A DNA stretch of 64,000 nucleotides from Lysobacter antibioticus HS124 (GTDB lineage Bacteria; Pseudomonadota; Gammaproteobacteria; Xanthomonadales; Xanthomonadaceae). A program made the translations under genes and the position numbers. Positions 56,517 to 62,936 of this stretch are shown one piece after another (the stretch's first letter is position 1; each line of letters starts with the position of its first letter). Below the pieces are notes generated by a model. The model was not told the DNA's origin, made no database searches, and saw only the letters and a program-made list of their open reading frames with translations. The stretch spans positions 17,863 through 81,862 of the forward strand of contig NZ_HG424443.1 of NCBI RefSeq assembly GCF_000336385.2, given 5' to 3'.

Positions 56517-57712
56517 GCGCGGCCGAACACCAGCGAGCAATTGTTGCCGCCGAAGCCGAAGGAATTGTTCATGGCGTAGCGGATCTCGGTGCGGGCGTCG
56601 GCGAAACGGATCTGCGGGCCGTTGCCCGGGTCCGGCGCGACGCTGTTGAGCGTGCCCGGCAGATGACCGCGCTCGAGCGCGAGCAGGGCGATCGCCGATT
56701 CGACGATGCCGGCCGCCCCGAGGGTATGCCCGGTCCAGCCCTTGGTCGAACTGGCGTGCAGGCCGGGCGGGAACAGCCCGGCCACCGCCAGCGCCTCGAT
56801 CGAATCGTTGGCCGGCGTGGCGGTGCCGTGCAGGTTGAGATAGCCGACCTGGCCGGCGTCGATGCCGGCGCGGGCGAGAGCGTCGCGCATCGCCAGCCGC
56901 GCGCCCAGGCCTTGCGGATGCGGCGAGGACATGTGGTGGGCGTCGCTGGACTCGCCGTAGCCGCACAGTTGCAGCGCGGCCTCGTCGCCGGCGTCGAGGC
57001 GTTCGAGCACGGCGAAGCCGCCGGCCTCGCCCAGCGACAACCCGTCGCGCTGCGCGTCGAACGGGCGGCAGGGCGCAGTCGACACCAACTGCAGCGAGTT
57101 GAAGCCGAACAGCACGCTGCCGCACAAGGTGTCGACGCCGCCGACCAGGGCCGCGTCGGCGAGCCCGGCGCCGATCAGGCGCGCGGCCTGGGCGAACACT
57201 TTGGCGCTGGACGAGCAGGCCGTCGCCACGGTCACGCAGGGGCCGCGCAGGCCGGTGGCCGCGGCGACGAAGGCGCCGAGCGAATGCGGGGTATGCAGGG
57301 ACGGCCGTGCCAGGTCCTCGGGAAAGCGACCGTCGTCGCCGAGCCGCGCATAGGCCTCCTCGGTGGCGCCGATGCTCGAGGTCGAGGTGCCGACGATCAC
57401 CGCGACCCGCTCGGCACCGTGGCGCGCGACGGCGGCGGCGATCGCCGTTTCCATGCCGTCGGCCTGCAGGCTCAGCCAGGCCAGGCGATTGTTGCGGCAG
57501 TCCCAGCCGGCCAGAGGCGCCGGCAGGGCGGCCTCCTCCAGCCCCTCGACCCGACCGATCCAGCAGTCCAGCGGCGCTTCGCCCGGCGCCAGCGGCACCA
57601 GATCGTTGCGGCGCAGGCCGCTGCGGCGCTCGCGCAGGGCCTGAGCCTGGGCCTCCAGGCCGCGGCCGAGCGCGGTGGTGGCGGTATAGGCGCGGACCGC
57701 CAACGGCGGCAT
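56513..57712 (-). CDS. Beta-ketoacyl-ACP synthase of aryl-polyene cluster
   Basis: 399 residues of the FabF type. The nucleophile Cys166 is in VATACSSSAKV, His295 in NLHGTATPANDS and His329 in TKGWTGHTLGAAG, and the family end NNSFGFGGNNCSLVF is present. It performs the condensation that lengthens the chain, presumably together with the chain-length-factor-like protein downstream. I chose the ATG at 57712; an in-frame GTG at 57733 is possible. No strong ribosome binding site is seen for either. Confidence 0.92.
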   Translation of the reverse strand: MPPLAVRAYTATTALGRGLEAQAQALRERRSGLRRNDLVPLAPGEAPLDCWIGRVEGLEEAALPAPLAGWDCRNNRLAWLSLQADGMETAIAAAVARHGAERVAVIVGTSTSSIGATEEAYARLGDDGRFPEDLARPSLHTPHSLGAFVAAATGLRGPCVTVATACSSSAKVFAQAARLIGAGLADAALVGGVDTLCGSVLFGFNSLQLVSTAPCRPFDAQRDGLSLGEAGGFAVLERLDAGDEAALQLCGYGESSDAHHMSSPHPQGLGARLAMRDALARAGIDAGQVGYLNLHGTATPANDSIEALAVAGLFPPGLHASSTKGWTGHTLGAAGIVESAIALLALERGHLPGTLNSVAPDPGNGPQIRFADARTEIRYAMNNSFGFGGNNCSLVFGRA

Positions 57713-57897
57713 CGGAGCGGGTGCGGACGTCACGTAGTCGGTAGAATCGGGCGAGGGGAACCGCCGGCAGTATAGCGAGGGGGCCGCGGGGCCCGCCGGG
57801 CCGCCCCGGCGGGGCGCGCTGAACGCTTCATCGGCCGCCGCCGCGCGCACCCGGGTTTTCGTCCACACAGGTCGCCGAGGTTTTCGCGCCGCATCGC

Positions 57898-58581
57898 ATG
57901 AGCAGTCGCCTGTCCCATCGCCTGTCGTTGTTCGGCGACCGCGACGTGCTGCACGTCGCGGCGGTGGCGTCGGCCGCCTGCGTGCTCAGCGCCGGCCTGG
58001 TCTACGTCGGTTACTTCGTCCATGTCCTGCGGGTGGCGCGCAATGCGCCCTGTCAGCCCGAGCGCGGCGAGTGCGTGTTGCTGTTCGGCAAGCACGCGCC
58101 GGGCGGACGCCTGGACCACGATTTCGAAGCGCGCCTGGACCGTGCGGTGTCGTTGTGGCGCGAACGGCCGCCGGCCAGCGTGGTCCTGCTCGGCGGCGGC
58201 GCCGACGACGAGCCCACCGAAGCCGAGCTGGCCCGTTCCGGGCTGCTCGCGCGGGGGCTGTCCGCCGATGCGCCGTTGCGTCTGGAGGCCGAATCGCGCG
58301 ACACCCTGCAGAACCTGCGCAACGCCCGCGCACTGCTCGGCGAGGGCATGCGCTCGCGGGTGACCCTGCTCAGCAGCCGCTACCATTTGGCGCGTTGCGC
58401 CTTGTTCGCGCGCCAGCTCGGCTACGACTGGGAACTGTGCGCGGCCGAGCCGCGGCTGCAGCTGAGCCCGCGCATGCTGTTGCGCCTGGCCGGCGAAGCG
58501 GCCTACGTGTGCATGAGCGACATCGGCGCGCGCTGGGCGCGGCTGATCGGCAACCGGCGCATGCTCGAGCGGATTCGCTGA
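57898..58581 (+). CDS. YdcF/DUF218 family membrane protein
   Basis: 227 residues. One membrane segment (LHVAAVASAACVLSAGLVYVGYFVHVL) is followed by the DUF218 pattern: CVLLFGKHAPGGRLDHDFEARLDRAVSLW, VVLLGGGADDEPTEAELARSGLLARG, LRLEAESRDTLQNLRNARALL and VTLLSSRYHLARCALFARQLG. Members are thought to act in envelope or cell-wall metabolism (SanA/ElyC type). It is divergent from the ketoacyl synthase and may not belong to the pigment pathway. Its stop codon lies within an ATTCGCTG tandem repeat. Confidence 0.85.
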   Translation: MSSRLSHRLSLFGDRDVLHVAAVASAACVLSAGLVYVGYFVHVLRVARNAPCQPERGECVLLFGKHAPGGRLDHDFEARLDRAVSLWRERPPASVVLLGGGADDEPTEAELARSGLLARGLSADAPLRLEAESRDTLQNLRNARALLGEGMRSRVTLLSSRYHLARCALFARQLGYDWELCAAEPRLQLSPRMLLRLAGEAAYVCMSDIGARWARLIGNRRMLERIR

Positions 58582-58624
58582 TTCGCTGATTCGCTGATTC
58601 GGGATTGGGGATTGGGGATTGGGG
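58573..58624. repeat. Tandem ATTCGCTG (x3) then ATTGGGG (x3)
   Basis: ATTCGCTG occurs three times in a row from 58573 to 58596 and includes the YdcF stop codon. A partial copy is then followed by ATTGGGG three times (58604-58624). The second unit resembles the GGGATT repeats at 16143. Such tracts can vary in copy number by slippage. Confidence 0.8.
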
Positions 58625-58939
58625 CGATGCTGCGGGCGCACATCGCCGGGGCGGTCCGTGCGGGGGCGACGGATGTCGTTTTTCCTTGTTTTCGAGGCTT
58701 TTTACGGGTCCCGGACGGTACGGCGGCGGCGTCGCCCGATTCCGGGGCGGGGGCCGCGTTGCGAAGCCGCTCACGGTTTGCGTGCGTGGCGGCGAAGGCC
58801 GCGCGGGCATGGGCTAGAGTCGGGGCAGCTTCGCTGCGGGCGTACGGAGGTACGCGCGGTACGCCGCGAAGCGCTCGTGCGCGGAGTCGCCGTCGGTGTC
58901 TCTCCGCGCGTCGCAACGCGTCGTTCAAGGAGAGCCATC
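58625..58939. other. Leader region upstream of RiPP peptide genes
   Basis: 315 bases with no protein-like frame of its own, although a longer frame passes through it. Short hairpins occur at 58825-58837 (gcagcttcgctgc) and around 58850-58868 (gcgcggtacgccgcg-type). The gctagagt at 58813-58820 resembles a -10 region but I find no -35 at a proper distance, so the promoter is unproven. AAGGAG lies at 58927-58932 before the first peptide. Confidence 0.5.
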
Positions 58940-59095
58940 GTGAAGCAATCCAGTACCGCGAAAGCGTCCGCACCGGTCGTCGCACCGGTCCCGCGCGTCA
59001 AGCTGCAACCGACTTCGGCGCCGCTGAGCAAGCACGCGCCGGCCTCGGCCTCGTACGCGCCGCGTTCGTGCAGTCGTTTCATCTACTGCGTCTGA
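58940..59095 (+). CDS. RiPP precursor peptide A
   Basis: A 51-residue peptide starting at GTG (VKQSSTAKASAPVVAPVPRV) and ending ASASYAPRSCSRFIYCV. AAGGAG lies seven bases before the GTG. The front part is basic, Pro/Ala-rich and without Cys, as expected for a leader; the only cysteines (44 and 50) are in the last eight residues. The C-terminus aligns with that of peptide B as S-[YF]-x-P-x-[ST]-C-x-R-I-Y-C after a one-residue gap. A LanM-like enzyme and two JmjC-like genes follow, which makes a precursor role likely. It is below usual annotation size; no homologue is known to me. Confidence 0.8.
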   Translation: MKQSSTAKASAPVVAPVPRVKLQPTSAPLSKHAPASASYAPRSCSRFIYCV

Positions 59096-59159
59096 TCCTG
59101 CGTCCCTGGCTGCGGCGCATCCGCGCTGCGGCTCGCCAACCGTCGAAGGAGATGGTCCG

Positions 59160-59312
59160 ATGAAGATGAAGAAGTCCAAGCCCGCCCCGACCACCGCGTC
59201 CAAGCAGCGCCAGGCCGTACCGGCGCTGGCGATCGGCGAACTGCGCAAGCAGGCCGCTTCCGGCGCGAGCTTCGTGCCGGCCACCTGCCGCCGCATCTAT
59301 TGCATTCCGTGA
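59160..59312 (+). CDS. RiPP precursor peptide B
   Basis: A 50-residue peptide (start MKMKKSKPAPTTASKQRQAV, end SGASFVPATCRRIYCIP). AAGGAG lies eight bases before ATG. The front half is very basic with no Cys; cysteines 43 and 48 are the only ones. Its C-terminus matches peptide A (S-F-V-P-A-T-C-R-R-I-Y-C against S-Y-A-P-R-S-C-S-R-F-I-Y-C) although the front halves share little. The conserved [ST]-C pair and final Y-C are candidate sites of modification. Two precursors in tandem suggest a two-component or alternative-product system. Confidence 0.82.
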   Translation: MKMKKSKPAPTTASKQRQAVPALAIGELRKQAASGASFVPATCRRIYCIP

Positions 59313-59320
59313 GCGGCACC

Positions 59321-59345
59321 GCGGCCGGCGCCTCGCGCCGGCCGC
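59321..59345 (+). terminator. Perfect 11-bp hairpin between precursor and modification genes
   Basis: GCGGCCGGCGC at 59321-59331 pairs with GCGCCGGCCGC at 59335-59345 around a three-base CTC loop. There is no T-run after it, so it is more likely an attenuator or a 3'-end stabiliser than a full terminator. In lanthipeptide operons a hairpin between precursor and enzyme genes keeps precursor mRNA in excess; the same role is inferred here. Confidence 0.7.
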
Positions 59346-59370
59346 GCCGTTGCGAGGGCGACGCGGCGCG

Positions 59371-61746
59371 ATGAGCGAATCCCTGCTGGACCTCGCGCCC
59401 GCGCCTGCGCGTGCGGCGCCGCCCGCTTCGCCTGCCGCCCGTCGTCTGCTGGCGGCTGTGGCCGGCGGCGGCTCGGCCTGGTGGTGGCCGCGGCGCGCGC
59501 GTATCGGCGAGGACGGTTTGCTCGTCCCTTTGCGCGCATGGCGCGGCGCGCGTGCGGCGCGCCGCATCGGCGCGGCCTTGCACGACGCGCGTCTGGCGCC
59601 CTGGCTGCGTTTTCTCGATGCGCTCGATCGCGATTGCGCCGCGCTGGCGCGCGCGCATGCGCGACGCGTGGCGCCGTCCGCACTGGCGCTCGACAACGGC
59701 GAGTTGCATGCGCCGGTGCTCGACCTCGCCCTGCATTGGTGCCTGGCGCCGCGCCGCCCGCGCCTGGAAGCGCGCCTGCGCGCTCTGCGCGAGCGCCACC
59801 GTGAGTTCCTGGCCTTGTTCCTGCGCCGGCTGCGGCGCGATCTGCGCAGCGGCGCGCTGCAGCGGCAGGCCGGGGCCGACGGCCGCGTCGCGGCGTTGTG
59901 GGCGCATCCGGAAGAAACCCACCACGGTGGCCAGCGGGTGCTGCGTGCGACCTGGGACAACGGCGTCGCCCTGGCCTACAAGCCGCGGCCGGCCGATGCC
60001 GAAATCGCCTTCCTCGGCGCCGACGGCGTATTCGCCTGGATCAATGGCCTGCGCGGCGGCCCCGCTGCGCTGCGGCTGCCGACACTGAACAGTTTTCATG
60101 GCGATGGCCGCGATCGCGACTATCTGTGGCAGGAGTGGATCGGCGCGCCGCCCGGCTACGGCCGCGTGCGCGGCGGGCCGCTGCGCGCCGTACGCTTGAG
60201 CCGGTCCCGGGCGCGACGTCTGTGGCGCGACGCCGGCGCATTGGCCGGTGCCTGCTTCGGCTTCGGCCTGGTCGACCTGGGGCCGGGCAATGTGGTCTGC
60301 GGCCTGCGCCGCGGTCGCCCGCAGTTGTTACCGGTCGACCTGGAGGTCTGTCTGTTTCCGGTCCAGGGCCTGGAGGACACCGGCCTGACCGTCGGCGACC
60401 GCGACCGCGGCCGCTATCCGGCCGGGTTCGAGCGCGATCCCGGGCGCGGCGACAGCGAAGGCCCGGACTGGGCGTTCTTCGATGCCGACGACGGCTCGGC
60501 GCGATTGTGCGCGGTGGCGCGGCCCTGGCGGCGCGAGAGCGCGCCGGGGCTGGTCGCCGATCGCGACGGCCGGGTCGGCTACGGCGCCTATGCGCTCGAT
60601 TTCCTGCGCGGCTTGTTCGATCTGTGGATGCGCATCCATTGTCATCGGGACGCGCTGGGCGCCGCCGTGGGGGGACGATTGCGCGGGCGCCTTACCCGGG
60701 TGTTGTTGCGGCCGACCCCGGCGTACGCCGAGGCCTTGGATCCGTTCGCCGGTGCCGCACCGGACCTGCGCGGCTATGTCGCCGCCGAGCGCGCGCAGCT
60801 GCGCCGCGGCGACGTGCCGTACTTCTACACCCGGCTCGACCGGCCGGCGCCGTTGCTGACCTTGCCGCCGCCCCGCGGGACGCCGCACGCCGTCGCCGGG
60901 CGCTTGCCGCATCCGCGCGCGCAGCTCAATCCGCAGCCGGCGCGCGCGCGCGGCGAGGGGTTCGGGTTGCTCGATCTGGCGGTCGCGGCGCGCGACGCGA
61001 TCGCCCACGTGATGGCCGATCTGAGCGCGGCGCACGGCGTCTGCGGCGAATTGCACGAACCGCGCCTGGGCGTGCGCCTGCAATGGTGGGGGGCGCAGGA
61101 CGGCGAGGCGTGTTTCGACTGGGCCCGGCAGGACCGCCGGGTGATCTGCCGCTGGCAGGGCGAGCAGGTCGGCCTGCGGGTGGAGGCCTTGTCGGCGCCG
61201 GCCGAGCCCGCTGCGCCGCAAGACGACGCCGAGGCGATGGCCGCGCGCCTGCTGCGCATCGACCGCATCGACGCGGCCCTGCGCACGCCCTGGACCGACG
61301 GCGGTTTCGCCGATCCGGCATTGGAGGCCAGGCTGGACGCGCATGTGCGGGAATCGATGGCATGGTTGCAGGCGGTGGTCGATCGTCACGGTTGGCCCGG
61401 ACGCACCCTGGTCGGCGAGGCCGCGGCCGCGGCGGCCTGCCGCCTGCTGCAACATGCCGACGGACCGCGGGCGTTTCAGGACCGTTGCCTGCGGCTGATC
61501 GCGGCGGCCGCGCGCGCCGGCGACATGGCACTGCGCGAACTGGCCTATCTGACCGACGCCCTGCGCGTGCAGCGCGGGCGCAAGCAGCGCTACGGCACCA
61601 AGTTCCGGCGGCGCGGGCAGGGGTTCGAGCCTTGTCCGATCGAGCGCCCGGGCCAGGTCGACCACCGCCGCCTGGCGATGGGACTGGAGCCGTTGGCCGA
61701 GTACGCCGAGCGCATCCGGCGCCAGTTCGCGGCGGCGCGCGGATGA
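59371..61746 (+). CDS. LanM-like DUF4135 dehydratase with C-terminal DUF6624-like domain
   Basis: 791 residues. The central part (about 185-430) matches the lanthipeptide dehydratase domain: ALAYKPRPADAEIAF (Lys204), VDLGPGNVVCGL (Asp302, Asn307, but Gly304 where LanM has His in D-x-H-x-x-N) and LLPVDLEVCLF (Asp323). Instead of a LanC cyclase domain the C-terminal part (about 625-790) contains RIDRIDAALRTPW, VDRHGWPGRTLVGEAAAAAACRLLQHAD and KQRYGTKF ... DHRRLAMGLEPLAEY, a DUF6624-like domain. It probably phosphorylates or dehydrates Ser/Thr of the upstream peptides. ATG 59371 is chosen; a TTG at 59350 would add seven residues. Its stop overlaps the next start. Confidence 0.82.
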   Translation: MSESLLDLAPAPARAAPPASPAARRLLAAVAGGGSAWWWPRRARIGEDGLLVPLRAWRGARAARRIGAALHDARLAPWLRFLDALDRDCAALARAHARRVAPSALALDNGELHAPVLDLALHWCLAPRRPRLEARLRALRERHREFLALFLRRLRRDLRSGALQRQAGADGRVAALWAHPEETHHGGQRVLRATWDNGVALAYKPRPADAEIAFLGADGVFAWINGLRGGPAALRLPTLNSFHGDGRDRDYLWQEWIGAPPGYGRVRGGPLRAVRLSRSRARRLWRDAGALAGACFGFGLVDLGPGNVVCGLRRGRPQLLPVDLEVCLFPVQGLEDTGLTVGDRDRGRYPAGFERDPGRGDSEGPDWAFFDADDGSARLCAVARPWRRESAPGLVADRDGRVGYGAYALDFLRGLFDLWMRIHCHRDALGAAVGGRLRGRLTRVLLRPTPAYAEALDPFAGAAPDLRGYVAAERAQLRRGDVPYFYTRLDRPAPLLTLPPPRGTPHAVAGRLPHPRAQLNPQPARARGEGFGLLDLAVAARDAIAHVMADLSAAHGVCGELHEPRLGVRLQWWGAQDGEACFDWARQDRRVICRWQGEQVGLRVEALSAPAEPAAPQDDAEAMAARLLRIDRIDAALRTPWTDGGFADPALEARLDAHVRESMAWLQAVVDRHGWPGRTLVGEAAAAAACRLLQHADGPRAFQDRCLRLIAAAARAGDMALRELAYLTDALRVQRGRKQRYGTKFRRRGQGFEPCPIERPGQVDHRRLAMGLEPLAEYAERIRRQFAAARG

Positions 61747-62936
61747 GCGCGCCGATCGACTGGAGCGGCTTGCGCGCGCACTGGGGGCGTCGCGCCTGCC
61801 GCTTGCCGGGCGCTGCGCCGGCGTTGGATCCGGTCCGGGCCTACGCGCTGGTGCGCCGCGCGGCGCAGCCGTTCCGCGCGGGCACGCGCTTTCTGGCCTT
61901 GCCGGACGTGCGTTTCTACGTAGACGGCGGTTGGATGCGCGCGCCGGGCGATCTGTTGCCCGGCGCCGAAGACGCCGATCCGGCCGGATACGCGCAGCGG
62001 GTGCGGGCGCGGCTGGACGGGCGCCGATTCCAGTTGCGGGTGACCCAGCCGCTGTTTCTCGATTACGAACTCTGGGCGCAGGCGCGCGCGACCCTGGCCG
62101 GTTTGTTCGCGCAGGTCGGTCAGCCGAGTCTGGCGTTGACCGCGACCTTGTGGCTGGGCGACGCCGATGCCGCCACGCGCGGGCCGCAAGTCGAGCCGGC
62201 CGCGGCGAGTCTGCGCCTGCCGCTGTTGGGCGGTTGCCTGGCGCGTTGCCGCCGCACCCGTCCGCGCGCGGCAGGCGCGGCGGGGCGGACGCTGTGCGCC
62301 GATGCGGGCGAGGCGCTGTACTGGCCGGCGGGCCATTGGGTCGAAGAGGCCGATCGGGGCACGACGCTCGGACTGGCGGTGAGCATTCCGGTCGGCGGCG
62401 AAGAAGCGGCGGTAGCGGTCAAGGACCTGTTGGCCGACCTGGTCGACGCCGAACTCGGCGCGCAGGCCGAAGTCGCCATGCTCGACTATCCGCCACGTGC
62501 GCGCGGCCGCGATGCGATCGCGCCCTTGCGCGCGGTCGCCGCGCAGATGCGCAGCGCGGTGGCCGGCGGCGCGCTGGAGCGCGCGTTGCGCGCCAGTTGG
62601 GCTGCGCGCGCCAGCGCGGCCGGCCTGGAACCGCCACCGCCGCCGCGCGCGGACGATGCGCTGAGGCCGGACGACCGCGTCCGCCTGGACCGGCGCAGCC
62701 CTCTGCTGCGGCTGGCCGAGGGCGCGCAAGAGTGGTGGGCCGTCAACGGCCATGTGTTCTCGGTGCCGGTGCATCCGCGGGCGCAGGCGCTGTGGCGGGC
62801 GTTGCGCGAGCCGGCCGCGGCGACGGTCGCGCAGCTGTGCGCAGGGCCGCGCCGGCGCATCGACCCGGGGGCGCTGGCCTTGTTGCAGCGCTTGCACGAT
62901 CTGCGTGCGCTGCAGTGCGAGCGGGCATCGGCATGA
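61743..62936 (+). CDS. JmjC/cupin-like protein with degenerate metal site (RiPP operon)
   Basis: 397 residues. The fold resembles the downstream JmjC gene: LFLDYELWAQARATLAGLF, TATLWLGDADAATRGPQV and GEALYWPAGHWVEEADRG align with it by eye. Where the partner has His-Arg-Asp this protein has Glu151-Pro-Ala153, and where the partner has its second His this one has PAGHWV with the His shifted. It is therefore unlikely to be an iron dioxygenase in the normal way. The C-terminal part (about 318-395), LRLAEGAQEWWAVNGHVFSVPVHPRAQALWRAL, looks like a winged helix. It may bind or present the peptide. ATGA overlap with the LanM-like gene; overlap with the next. Confidence 0.7.
   Translation: MSAPIDWSGLRAHWGRRACRLPGAAPALDPVRAYALVRRAAQPFRAGTRFLALPDVRFYVDGGWMRAPGDLLPGAEDADPAGYAQRVRARLDGRRFQLRVTQPLFLDYELWAQARATLAGLFAQVGQPSLALTATLWLGDADAATRGPQVEPAAASLRLPLLGGCLARCRRTRPRAAGAAGRTLCADAGEALYWPAGHWVEEADRGTTLGLAVSIPVGGEEAAVAVKDLLADLVDAELGAQAEVAMLDYPPRARGRDAIAPLRAVAAQMRSAVAGGALERALRASWAARASAAGLEPPPPPRADDALRPDDRVRLDRRSPLLRLAEGAQEWWAVNGHVFSVPVHPRAQALWRALREPAAATVAQLCAGPRRRIDPGALALLQRLHDLRALQCERASA

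Noticed and set aside
58813..58820. gctagagt as the -10 box of the RiPP promoter
   Set aside because: No -35-like hexamer at 16-18 bases upstream, so the match alone is not enough.
59898..61742. Upstream extension of the JmjC-like gene into the LanM-like gene
   Set aside because: The 1012-codon frame runs through the LanM gene in another phase with Arg-rich nonsense; the true start is the ATG overlapping the LanM stop.
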